A DNA stretch of 31,077 nucleotides from a virus. Below, in pieces: positions 1 to 8,689 of the stretch. The position numbers were made by a program, and so were the translations under genes. The stretch spans positions 1-31,077 of the IMG/VR virus record IMGVR_UViG_3300025264_001337. One strand, given 5' to 3'. The notes under the pieces are model-generated. The model was not told the origin of the DNA and did no database searches. It saw only the letters and a list, made by a program, of their open reading frames with translations. Position 1 is the first letter of the stretch; each line of letters starts with the position of its first letter.

Positions 1-3000
1 CTTGGGGAAGAGGCTGCCGCTAGGTTAGGAGGCAAACGGAACAAGGCTTCCGTGAAGAGCAAGATCAACACTGCCGCCGAGAGCATATACAAGACGTTTC
101 ACTCCCGACCCGTACCGGATTCCGAGGTTAGAGAACTGGCCAAGAAACTGGCCGGTGAATACGCGCCAGAGACATACGAGTATTACAGGCGTGTCGTTCT
201 TGCTGCCGAGGGTGCGGCTCATCTCGCGGCCAGCGGCGAACACAAAATGCCGTTTGATAAGTGGCAGAGGGCGATGCAGCGTAAGCACGGCAAGAAGTTC
301 GTGGACGCAGAACTCTACGGAATGTCCAACGCCCTGCTTAAAAGAATGACGGATGTTGGCGCGACCATCCCAGAGATGAAGGAGATGACTGGTTCATACG
401 AGAGAGGCGAATATGCGAAGGACTGGTATACAGATCAATATCCGGGGTTCTTGAACCTGTTTGGCAAGAAGTTAATTGATTTCGTTCTGCAAGCATTGAC
501 CGTCACCAGCACCAATACCACGATCAAGGCCAATACCAGCTTGGGTCTGAGGTCCATTGATGCCGTCATCAAGGGTCGTGACCCGCAAGGGTTGATGAAC
601 ACGGTCGCCAACATGCTTCGGGATGCAATGCAGGGCAAGAGGTTCGGCGGCAACAAGCTGTACAACTTCTACCGGGCATTGATGGGAGATACTGAAGCCG
701 TCGTCATAGACCGATGGATGCTTCGCGCATTTGGTTTTACTATTTCAGAAGACAACCCAAAGGCAGCGATTAACTCCGCTACGATGCAACAGTACCAGTT
801 CATCGAGGCGTATATCCGCCAGATCGCACGCCGCACAGGCGCGACTCCCGTGCAGGTTCAGTCCGCAATATGGACAACGCACAAGGGAGAGCATCAACTC
901 CGCGAGGGCGATGCTCTGGTGGATTATGTACACGACATCAGCGACCGCATCGAGAAGCTGTACGGCAAGCGGCTCAAGGGCCAGCATCTCCGCATCGCAT
1001 TCTGGGAGTCGTATGGCCTGCTCACCGAGACCAACCCGGAGAGAAAGATATACGGCCCCGCCCAAGTAGCAGTAGAGGCAACTCCGAATGCGACCACGGG
1101 TGTACTGCCGGGCATGGCGGACGCGACCTATGAGCAAAGGCAGGAATACACCGACGACATACGAGCGGCGATCAAACCTCATGTGGATAGATACATAGAG
1201 GACCTTGGCCTGAATATGACGCTGGAGTTCTCAGGCCCCGGACTGTTCCTTGGCGACCGTAATCCCGGATTCCAACTGGTATTCAAAACTAGGGCGGAAG
1301 GCCGCTCTACCCTGAGCCGGAAGCTATCCCCGACGCACCACAAGGCTCTCCGTGATCTCAGTGCGTTCCTCGGCTATTACCTTCGTCAGGAGGCAGTCGC
1401 ATTTCACCGACCGTTTTACACCACTACGAAGAAGAGGGCGGACGGGTCTGAGTTCCGCATCGATCCTCAGTACAAGGTGAAGCGAAAAAAGGACAAGAAG
1501 ACCGGGAAGATAACGGAGACCAGCAAGTTTGAATCCGGTCGCGTAATCAACGACGCGGAGATGGATCGGCTCTACGATGCCGTGATCAAGGTATTCGGGG
1601 AGAAGTCTGGGAATGACGTAGCCATCGTACCAGCCGCAGATGGCGTCCGGTTATTGAATTTTTCAAATACATCGAACCCAGTGTTTCATAATCTCGTAGA
1701 AAAAGCGTACAATATAGCCTTCCCAGAAGGCTCCGTTGACATAGCAATGTTCCGCAACGTAAACGGCGGGTACATTGCCAATGACTGGAAGGTAGACACC
1801 AATGGCGAAAGTTATATCAAGAGGATTCGGCGATCCGGACGACCGAATGTTCTCCGAGGGCTTCACGGTGAACTTTCCGAAGCGGTCACGGGGGTCAACA
1901 CCGTCTACTCCTCCAAGCACGGATGGGGAAACCCCGGACAATTTGTCAGTGACATCGTTGAAGAAGCTGACAGAATCAGAATTGGAGAACTTACCGGAGA
2001 ATTCCAAGAGACAGGCGTACCAGAGGATGTTAGAGAGCGGGCAGGACAACGCCGAGAGAGAATTCGCGGAGAGACTCTGGAAGGCGATGGACGCGGGTAC
2101 ACAAACTTCTTTTCTGATGTAACTGAAGGCAAGCGAGACAAATCCAAGGTGCCGTATGACCGGGTGATACCACTCGGCAAGCGGAAATCTTTCAGTGACG
2201 ACTACGATGAACACCGGGGGAACTTCGACGATCACATCGCCAAGTCTATTCCCGGATTCGCAGATGTGCAGGTGATGGTTGGCGATGCCATAGCACGCAC
2301 CTACGGCGACCGTGACTCTTCCATGGTGGACATCGGTGCATCCGAGGGGTCTCTCGTCAAGACCATCACACAGCGATCCGATGGCAATGTGAGGACGTTG
2401 GGGGTGGACCCGAACGTGGCCATGGCTTCGTTCTTCCGGGATCACAGTACCGTTCCCGGATCATCCTATGCCATGCAGGCTTTTGCCACCGACGAGGGCT
2501 GGGTCGAGGACGACGGGACTGTGATCACCCCGTGGCAGCCCACCGAGAAGTATGACGTGGCCCATGAGGCCATGGTCTTCCAGTTCATATCAAACACTCG
2601 CAACGCCCAGATAAGGGAGATGAAGCGGATACTCAAGCCTGACGGGGTGGCTGTTGTCGAGGAGAAGGTGTCGTTCAATCCGCTGAATGTAAAGGATCGT
2701 GTGAAGTGGGACAGCAACGAGAACCACAAGAACGAGTACAAGGAGAAATACTTCGACCTTGAGACCTTGAAGAAGAAGGAGCGTGATGTTCTGGAGCGAG
2801 AGGTCGAGGGAATGCACGAACTTATGGTGCCGCAGGGTGAACTGGAGGCAACTCTCCGCAAGCACTTCAAGCATGTAGTCATGTTCTGGGAAGCCGGTAA
2901 CTTCAAGGGCTACGCTGCCAGCGACAGCCGGATCGCTGTGGACCGTCTGGTCGCGAACATCGGGGATACCAACACAGAGTTCACCGTTGGCGAGGCCACG

Positions 3001-6000
3001 CCCCATGCGGCGGTCGAGGTCCAGTTTGAAGAGACCCCGATCAGGATAACCAAGCCACTTCGCCGCCGAGCCGAAGCCTACAAGTACGCGCCGGGTGAGC
3101 CGGGTGTCGAGAGTGGACAGATCGAGAAGGCTGTCAGGAGGTCGAAGACTAGAGGTCCCTCCAAGGCGATACGCACCTTCATCGAGGAAGCCACCGGAAT
3201 CCGTCCCGATCCTGACATCGAGGACTTGGCGGAGTTTTACGCCCAGCAGGTCAGCAAGGCCGAGTTGAAGTACGCCAAGGAGTCGGCGTTCAAGTCTGGC
3301 CAGAAGGCGGTGACCAAGCAGGCCAAGGACTTCGTAGCCCTGACATCCACCCGCGAGGAACTCTTTGATCAGGTCGATGCCCTGCACCCTAGACTCCATT
3401 CCAAACTCAAGGCCGACATACACAAGGCCAAGTCCAAGGCTGACCTCTCCCGCATTGCCAAGAGGATGAACAAGTATTGGCTCCAAGGCCATGTGAGTGA
3501 ACCCGTAGCGGTCCTCACAGGCAGTGATGCTCTGGCTATCGCTCTGAGGGGGCAGAGAAAGGGGGCCGAGGCCGCATGGCGTAGCGGCAAGGCCGAAGGG
3601 AAGGGCGTGGCAGAGGCTGTTACCAGAGAACTCCAGAAATTGATCAAGCAGATTAAGCTGATCAATCCCAAGGAACACAAGAAACTTCTGGAACGGCTGG
3701 CGAATGCTAGGACCCCCGGACAACTGGAGGCCGTGGCCAAGAGCATGAACAGGAAGTACATGCAGGCCCTGACCAGAGGCGAGGCCCCCGGCGAGATGGT
3801 GATGACCGCAATGGAGGCTCTGCGTCTGGCCAAGAGGAGCGAGTCCACAGGCTCTCACCAAGGATACCGGTCTGGTCGGGTAGACCTGAATGCCAGCCAG
3901 ATACAGCTACTTGAATTTGCCAACGAACACCTTCCAAAACATCTTCGCTCCAGAGTGATGAAGTCGATTATCGTCAACGCCAGAACTCCATCAAGTCGGA
4001 AGCGATTCGTCGTCGCCGTAAACAGGATGGTAGAGCGGTTTGAGAAACAAGAGGCGATCTCGTTCTTGAAACAGCAGTTGAAGTCCTTCAAGAGGAAGGG
4101 GCGTAAACATCGTCTTGAGTCTGACATTGAGAACAGGATAGATGCGTTGATGGACGGAATTGACCTTGTCAAGAGGACTCCGAAAACTCTTACCAGACTC
4201 AGAAAACTCATGGATGCCGTCCGCCAGCAGGTCTCGGACTCTCCGCTTGATGGCATTGTTGACTCCAACGCCTTGAACATTCCGGATGCCATGTACACTC
4301 GGGCCAAAGAAATCCTGTCCAAGGACAGGACCATATCTCAACTGTCGGTTGACGAGGTCAAGTCCCTAGGAGCCGCTATAAATACTCTTCTCCGCCAAAA
4401 CGCTGATCGGCAGGTACTGAGGACGGCTATCCGCGAGAGAAATAAGAGCGAGGCTGGCCGCGCAGCCATGAGGAACGCGGAGATTGCCCACCCGACGAAG
4501 CTGGGTTCCAAGGCCACGTCAGAGGAAATGCCGAAACTGAATTCGCTCAAGTGGTTTGCGTGGTTCTCCAAGACAAACTGGATGAACAAGGTGAAGTTGC
4601 TTGTGGGGGATAACAACGAGACGCACAAGATTCTCGTAGATGATTTACTGGAAGCTGAAAATCTGAGGAGGGAGTATGTGCATGAGGCACAAACCTATCT
4701 GCAAAGAGCATTGAAGAGGATAGGTTACTCTCCCGAAAAGCTGGAGGCGGTGAGTGGGGCCTACGCAAAAGGACGCATAGTCCGGAAGGCCAAGCCATTC
4801 CTAGAGAAGAACAAGATCAAGATCATCCTGCCTACTGCGACATGGGGTCCGACTGGAACGAGAGTAGGCGAGTTGTCGTTGACCCCGATGGAATACGCAT
4901 CACTCCTGTTGCATCTTGCCGACCCCAGCACACGGCGCGAACTGTTACGGAACCCCCAGCAGGGTCTTCGCATCCGCTCTCAGGCCACCTCTGCCAAAAG
5001 GCCGATCAAGCTGAGAGAGGGAGACATGCGGGAGATCATGCGTAACGCCCCGGCGGACGTGGTTGCCGTGGCCGATGCGATCCAGTTCGACATCAACGGG
5101 AGGCTTCGCAATCAGCTTAACGAGGTGTGGCAGCGAATCTTCGGTTACCCGTTGGTGACAGGAGAATCCATATATATGCCACGGCGAAGATACCGTGGTG
5201 GGCGAGATGACGTGGACTATGCAGCACAACCAGAGAGCCTGCTTGGCGGGTATGTATCTGAACGCCTAGATCAGCAGGGGATTTTCTTGGAACGTGGAGC
5301 CAGTAATGACCCGTTCGTTATCGACGATGCGTTGGGCGAGTATTTCATGTATGTGCAAAGGACTGCGGCTATGGCGGCAAAGTCAGAGCCTATCGCCAAC
5401 GCCATGCGTATTCTTAACTACAAGGCTCCGGGCAAGTCGGGCGAAAGTTTCAAGCAGACGGTAAGAGACAGGCTCCAGAGGGCGGACACATACTTCAAGT
5501 CAATGGAGGACCACCTTCGCAAATTTGGCGGCGTTGATACCACGCAGCCCGGCGTACTGTCGGCCTTGATCGGTAAATTGATCAGGCCCTTGCACGTCGC
5601 GAACCTCGGCTTGAAGCCGTACATCTGGTTTTACCAGATGGTATCCATGAATACCGCCGGGCAATACATCGGTCGCAAGCACCTGTATAACCCCAAGAAC
5701 GAAGGTCGCCTGCACCCTAACAGGATCAAGGAGGAGATGGTTGCCAATTCTCCATTGATACGGGACCGTGTGGAAGGCGGAGGCCATCAGATTATTACCG
5801 CGTTTGCCCGCACCAATGCACTTCGACAGTTCCTCGGCGGAGAGAACGACAACATCTTTGTCCGGAAGAGTATGCAGGGAATCCTAGAGGCAGACCTCAT
5901 TGTCATCAGGGCTATCTGGGGTGCGGCCAAGATGGAGGGGCGGGACAAGGGGTTGAGTGGGCAGGAACTCATGGACTACACCAAGAAGAAGGCCGAGTTT

Positions 6001-6945
6001 GTGATCAACTATTCCCAGCCCACTTGGGACACGCTGACATCAAGCGAGCAAATCAATTATGCCAGACAGAACCAAGCAGTGGCCTTGGTCTTCGGGTTGT
6101 TTTACTCGTCGCAACGTGACAAGAACTTCAACATGAACTTCGACGCGGCCTTGACTGCGAGGCAGGAGGTTCGAGAAGGCAAGGACCCTCGCGCCGCATA
6201 TTCCAAGTTTGCCTACAACGTAGCCCATACCAGTTTTGTTTCTGGATTTTCTGTGGCCCTGATAAGGAGGGCGTACTGGTGGATGTTTGGACTCGGCCTC
6301 GCAGCCATCGGGTTCGGTGACGACGACGACGACTTCTGGGCCGACGTGTTTCACGACTCCATTACCAGAACACTCGGCGGATCGTGGATTGGGGTTGGGG
6401 ACTGGGTTGGCTATGCGTACACCGGAGTCAAGGCGTTCTTGGAGACTGGAGAAGCACGCGATCTGGCCAAGGGTTTGAGGCGGAACATACTGGCAGAGTC
6501 CGTGGATAGATTCGTGGTTGGTACGGTTGGCGAAACTGCGAGCATGCTGTGGAATGCGGACATGCTTATCCGAAGTTTTACCGACCAAGAAAACCTGACC
6601 GATAAGGAGAAGAAAAAGCTGGCTAACGGGGCATACCTTTCAAAGAAAATAGATCAAATCCTTACCGGCACAGGGATGCTCGGCGTTCCTACGCCCGGAA
6701 TAATGGCCCATGCCCGCAAATTCATGCCGCATACAAAGCCGACTCGGGTGTCGCTGTATGGCAATATGGCAAAGGCGGCGAAGCGGCGAGACAAGAAGTC
6801 AGTGAGGAGTAGGATCGCAGCCTTGAAGAAAATGGGTGCGTCTAGGAGCCAACTGTACTCATCTATTAAAAACAGGAAGAAGAACGGGATGATGGATGGG
6901 GATACTGCGGACTGGTTGAAGAACGAGGTCAACCTTTACTATTGA
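1..6945 (+). CDS. giant polyvalent-type phage protein with methyltransferase domain (5' partial)
   Basis: The reading frame is open from base 1 to the TGA at 6943-6945, over 2,300 codons, so the true start lies outside the window. A GTG at 52 is a possible but unlikely start. The segment at about 430-860 ends in a VIDRWMLRAFG stretch that recalls HhH-type or DUF7178-like domains of phage polyvalent proteins. Around 2260-2720 lies a class I SAM-methyltransferase: motif I VDIGASEGS at 2326, an acidic GVDPN loop at about 2400 and LKPDGVAVVEE at about 2632. A long Lys/Arg-rich helical region follows. The C-terminal third (about 5560-6450) resembles the large polyvalent-protein-associated regions, with hydrophobic segments around 6235-6320 and an Asp run at 6319-6333. 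Proteins of this kind are thought to be packaged and injected with the DNA, where they protect or modify it. That role is inferred here from architecture and size. Confidence 0.85.
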   Translation, partial: LGEEAAARLGGKRNKASVKSKINTAAESIYKTFHSRPVPDSEVRELAKKLAGEYAPETYEYYRRVVLAAEGAAHLAASGEHKMPFDKWQRAMQRKHGKKFVDAELYGMSNALLKRMTDVGATIPEMKEMTGSYERGEYAKDWYTDQYPGFLNLFGKKLIDFVLQALTVTSTNTTIKANTSLGLRSIDAVIKGRDPQGLMNTVANMLRDAMQGKRFGGNKLYNFYRALMGDTEAVVIDRWMLRAFGFTISEDNPKAAINSATMQQYQFIEAYIRQIARRTGATPVQVQSAIWTTHKGEHQLREGDALVDYVHDISDRIEKLYGKRLKGQHLRIAFWESYGLLTETNPERKIYGPAQVAVEATPNATTGVLPGMADATYEQRQEYTDDIRAAIKPHVDRYIEDLGLNMTLEFSGPGLFLGDRNPGFQLVFKTRAEGRSTLSRKLSPTHHKALRDLSAFLGYYLRQEAVAFHRPFYTTTKKRADGSEFRIDPQYKVKRKKDKKTGKITETSKFESGRVINDAEMDRLYDAVIKVFGEKSGNDVAIVPAADGVRLLNFSNTSNPVFHNLVEKAYNIAFPEGSVDIAMFRNVNGGYIANDWKVDTNGESYIKRIRRSGRPNVLRGLHGELSEAVTGVNTVYSSKHGWGNPGQFVSDIVEEADRIRIGELTGEFQETGVPEDVRERAGQRRERIRGETLEGDGRGYTNFFSDVTEGKRDKSKVPYDRVIPLGKRKSFSDDYDEHRGNFDDHIAKSIPGFADVQVMVGDAIARTYGDRDSSMVDIGASEGSLVKTITQRSDGNVRTLGVDPNVAMASFFRDHSTVPGSSYAMQAFATDEGWVEDDGTVITPWQPTEKYDVAHEAMVFQFISNTRNAQIREMKRILKPDGVAVVEEKVSFNPLNVKDRVKWDSNENHKNEYKEKYFDLETLKKKERDVLEREVEGMHELMVPQGELEATLRKHFKHVVMFWEAGNFKGYAASDSRIAVDRLVANIGDTNTEFTVGEATPHAAVEVQFEETPIRITKPLRRRAEAYKYAPGEPGVESGQIEKAVRRSKTRGPSKAIRTFIEEATGIRPDPDIEDLAEFYAQQVSKAELKYAKESAFKSGQKAVTKQAKDFVALTSTREELFDQVDALHPRLHSKLKADIHKAKSKADLSRIAKRMNKYWLQGHVSEPVAVLTGSDALAIALRGQRKGAEAAWRSGKAEGKGVAEAVTRELQKLIKQIKLINPKEHKKLLERLANARTPGQLEAVAKSMNRKYMQALTRGEAPGEMVMTAMEALRLAKRSESTGSHQGYRSGRVDLNASQIQLLEFANEHLPKHLRSRVMKSIIVNARTPSSRKRFVVAVNRMVERFEKQEAISFLKQQLKSFKRKGRKHRLESDIENRIDALMDGIDLVKRTPKTLTRLRKLMDAVRQQVSDSPLDGIVDSNALNIPDAMYTRAKEILSKDRTISQLSVDEVKSLGAAINTLLRQNADRQVLRTAIRERNKSEAGRAAMRNAEIAHPTKLGSKATSEEMPKLNSLKWFAWFSKTNWMNKVKLLVGDNNETHKILVDDLLEAENLRREYVHEAQTYLQRALKRIGYSPEKLEAVSGAYAKGRIVRKAKPFLEKNKIKIILPTATWGPTGTRVGELSLTPMEYASLLLHLADPSTRRELLRNPQQGLRIRSQATSAKRPIKLREGDMREIMRNAPADVVAVADAIQFDINGRLRNQLNEVWQRIFGYPLVTGESIYMPRRRYRGGRDDVDYAAQPESLLGGYVSERLDQQGIFLERGASNDPFVIDDALGEYFMYVQRTAAMAAKSEPIANAMRILNYKAPGKSGESFKQTVRDRLQRADTYFKSMEDHLRKFGGVDTTQPGVLSALIGKLIRPLHVANLGLKPYIWFYQMVSMNTAGQYIGRKHLYNPKNEGRLHPNRIKEEMVANSPLIRDRVEGGGHQIITAFARTNALRQFLGGENDNIFVRKSMQGILEADLIVIRAIWGAAKMEGRDKGLSGQELMDYTKKKAEFVINYSQPTWDTLTSSEQINYARQNQAVALVFGLFYSSQRDKNFNMNFDAALTARQEVREGKDPRAAYSKFAYNVAHTSFVSGFSVALIRRAYWWMFGLGLAAIGFGDDDDDFWADVFHDSITRTLGGSWIGVGDWVGYAYTGVKAFLETGEARDLAKGLRRNILAESVDRFVVGTVGETASMLWNADMLIRSFTDQENLTDKEKKKLANGAYLSKKIDQILTGTGMLGVPTPGIMAHARKFMPHTKPTRVSLYGNMAKAAKRRDKKSVRSRIAALKKMGASRSQLYSSIKNRKKNGMMDGDTADWLKNEVNLYY

Positions 6946-7108
6946 TGTCTAACGCTGGCCCAGGGAATTAACATCAACTCCCAGTTGTTGAAGCCCAAGA
7001 CGAACGCCAGGGAACTAAAGTCAACTAACTCGATCCCCAAGCGGCAATCGCCACTGCTTGTTGAAGTTTCTTTTTCGAGCGTCGCTTGGCTTCCACTTAA
7101 CCGGGCCA
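6946..7108. other. convergent intergenic gap
   Basis: This gap separates the plus-strand giant gene from the minus-strand genes. I see no strong rho-independent terminator. There is only a weak hairpin (CAACT, CCC, AGTTG) near 6975-6987. Short minus-strand frames of about 33 and 57 codons run through it, but neither has a convincing ribosome site, so no gene is called. Confidence 0.5.
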
Positions 7109-7465
7109 TCATCCCTGATCAAATCCGGTCACTGGCCTGACCGTCACTGTCCATACGCTACGCTTGCCCGACTTCTTCTGGCCCCAGCCCCAGACTTCCA
7201 GCCTGTTGCCGCATGACATCCAAACCTTTGCCTCGGGAGTCTCCAGAATTTTCTTCATCCTAGCGGTTTGGTTGGTAACGGTGGTAGCCTGTATGCCAAG
7301 CACTCCGGGGAACTGCGAGTCCAACGCGACAATGTCAATGCAGCCGAACAGGTCGATACGCCTCTTGCTGTATGCACACCACCGCTCCACCACTTGGGCA
7401 GCGATGCTGTGTTCTCGGAGATGTCGGAGAGTCCTTGCCGTTGGACTCATGCTTGAAGTTCGCAT
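7109..7465 (-). CDS. PD-(D/E)XK-like nuclease family protein
   Basis: This 118-residue protein begins with an Arg/His-rich helix (TARTLRHLREH) and a VVERW motif. The core RRIDLFGCIDIVALD is followed by GVLGIQATT and a C-terminal NRLEVWGWGQKK strand. The arrangement D-x(n)-I-Q-x-T, followed by a conserved helix NQTARMKKI, matches a family of small phage proteins with a restriction-endonuclease-like fold, sometimes labelled Holliday-junction resolvase-like. The usual catalytic E-x-K is Q-A-T here, so activity is uncertain. The start has no clear Shine-Dalgarno; a second ATG at 7450 is possible. It lies 5 bases after the DNA methyltransferase stop and is probably cotranscribed with it. Family assignment is by recognition of the motif pattern. 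Confidence 0.65.
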   Translation of the reverse strand: MRTSSMSPTARTLRHLREHSIAAQVVERWCAYSKRRIDLFGCIDIVALDSQFPGVLGIQATTVTNQTARMKKILETPEAKVWMSCGNRLEVWGWGQKKSGKRSVWTVTVRPVTGFDQG

Positions 7466-7470
7466 GGATA

Positions 7471-8412
7471 TTAAATAACCCAGTTCTTCGCCGTGGCGAA
7501 CAGAGGTGCCTCTGCATCCGCATGTTCGTCTCGGTATGCGGTGCCTTTTGCCGCCTTCTCGATTCTCCGCTCGGCCATTGCGGCATAGTCCTCGTTCAGT
7601 TCTATGCCAACGAACCTGCGGCCTAGCAGCAGGGCGGCAACTCCGGTCGTGCCGCTGCCGCAGAAGGGGTCGAGGACGGTATCGCCATTTCGGCTGCCCG
7701 CCTTAATGCAGCGGACGGGGATTTCCATAGGGAACGTGGCAAAGTGGGCGTCCGGGTAGGGCTGCGTCGTGATGTTCCAGACCGTGCGGGTGTTGCGGCC
7801 ATTGCCGTAGTATTTCATTTTTTCATCGCGCGTCATTGCGCGGACGATTCCCGTCGATCCGTGCGCGCCGGTGCCGCGCGCGTCCAGTCGCTTTGGTGTT
7901 TTGCTGCCGCCATACGGCATCACACCAGCATCCTTCTCCCTTACCGCATCCGCATCGAAGTAATACCGGGATCGCTTGGTCAGTAGGAAGATGTACTCAT
8001 GCGCCTTCGTCGGCCTATCCGTCACGCTCTCGGGCATGGGGTTTGGCTTGCTCCAGATGATGTCAGAGCGGAGATACCAGCCTTCCGCTTGAAGGGCCAA
8101 GGCCACACGCCACGGTATGCCGCACAGGTCCTTGGGTTTAAGGCCGCATCCGGTCTTATCCCCCCTTGGCGAACTCGCATAACTATCCCCCAAGTTCAGC
8201 CACAGCGTCCCGTCATCTCGCAGCACTCGCCGGGCCTCGCGGAACACCTCTACCAGCTTGGCGACGTACTCCTCCGGCGTGGGTTCCAGCCCGATCTGCC
8301 CCGCCTCGCCATAGTCACGCAGTCCCCAATATGGAGGCGAGGTGATACAGGTCTGGGCCGATCCGTCGTCCAGACTGGCCAGCCCTTCAACCACATCGGC
8401 ATTTATGATCAT
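7471..8412 (-). CDS. site-specific DNA methyltransferase (N4-cytosine or N6-adenine)
   Basis: This 313-residue beta-class amino-methyltransferase has motif IV TSPPYWGLRDYG at residues 24-35 and the SAM-binding motif DPFCGSGTTG at 248-257, followed by FVGIELNEDYAAMAERRI. The order (IV before I) is that of the beta class. SPPY is usual in N4-cytosine enzymes, while adenine enzymes more often have DPPY or NPPY. It transfers a methyl group from SAM to a base in duplex DNA, and in a phage most likely protects it from host restriction. No partner restriction endonuclease is nearby, so it is an orphan methyltransferase. The start ATG follows the lipoprotein stop by one base, so the two are translationally linked. 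Confidence 0.9.
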   Translation of the reverse strand: MIINADVVEGLASLDDGSAQTCITSPPYWGLRDYGEAGQIGLEPTPEEYVAKLVEVFREARRVLRDDGTLWLNLGDSYASSPRGDKTGCGLKPKDLCGIPWRVALALQAEGWYLRSDIIWSKPNPMPESVTDRPTKAHEYIFLLTKRSRYYFDADAVREKDAGVMPYGGSKTPKRLDARGTGAHGSTGIVRAMTRDEKMKYYGNGRNTRTVWNITTQPYPDAHFATFPMEIPVRCIKAGSRNGDTVLDPFCGSGTTGVAALLLGRRFVGIELNEDYAAMAERRIEKAAKGTAYRDEHADAEAPLFATAKNWVI

Positions 8413-8413
8413 G

Positions 8414-8665
8414 TTATTCCGCTTCTTCTTCGTCTTCTTCTATGGCTATCAGGTAGCCTAACTCCTCGCCAGTCGGTTTGTCGTCACCGAACCAAGCAAC
8501 TCCATTTTCTTCAATCGTCACGCTGACTCCGGGGGTGATTGGGGTTGCTCCCATTGTCAGTGATGCTGGGCCGTAGATAATTTTGTACCCAGTCTCGCAA
8601 CCACTCAACATGGACAAGGCAAACAACAGCGTCACCGTGGTCAATGCAGCTAATATCAACTTCAT
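8414..8665 (-). CDS. small lipoprotein
   Basis: The start at 8665 is chosen because AGGAG (8673-8677) lies 7 bases upstream. An in-frame codon at 8689 would destroy the signal-peptide pattern. The 83-residue product begins MKLILAALTTVTLLFALSML and then has lipobox L-S-G-C, so it is expected to be lipidated on Cys after signal peptidase II cleavage. The mature part is about 60 residues and ends in an acidic tail (IAIEEDEEEAE). In phages such lipoproteins act in lysis (spanin outer-membrane subunits) or in superinfection exclusion. It is near the holin-like gene, but no typical proline-rich o-spanin sequence is seen, so the role is open. Confidence 0.75.
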   Translation of the reverse strand: MKLILAALTTVTLLFALSMLSGCETGYKIIYGPASLTMGATPITPGVSVTIEENGVAWFGDDKPTGEELGYLIAIEEDEEEAE

Positions 8666-8689
8666 AATAAGACTCCTATTAAATTTCAA

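Noticed and set aside
27-54. AGGAGG as ribosome site for GTG at 52
   Set aside because: The distance of 19 bases is too long, and the reading frame continues upstream to the window edge.
1663-2445. 260-codon minus-strand open frame
   Set aside because: It lies opposite the methyltransferase region of the giant gene; no motifs or start signal.
2590-3861. Long minus-strand open frame (over 400 codons) opposite the giant gene
   Set aside because: It mirrors GC-rich codons of the plus-strand gene, has a Leu/Gly-rich composition without recognisable motifs, and no ribosome site. The sense frame has clear domains.
6946-7108. Short minus-strand frames (33 and 57 codons) in the convergent gap
   Set aside because: No ribosome site and no recognisable composition; one frame starts at TTG only.
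7999-8526. 175-codon plus-strand open frame
   Set aside because: It is antisense to the DNA methyltransferase, whose motifs are certain.
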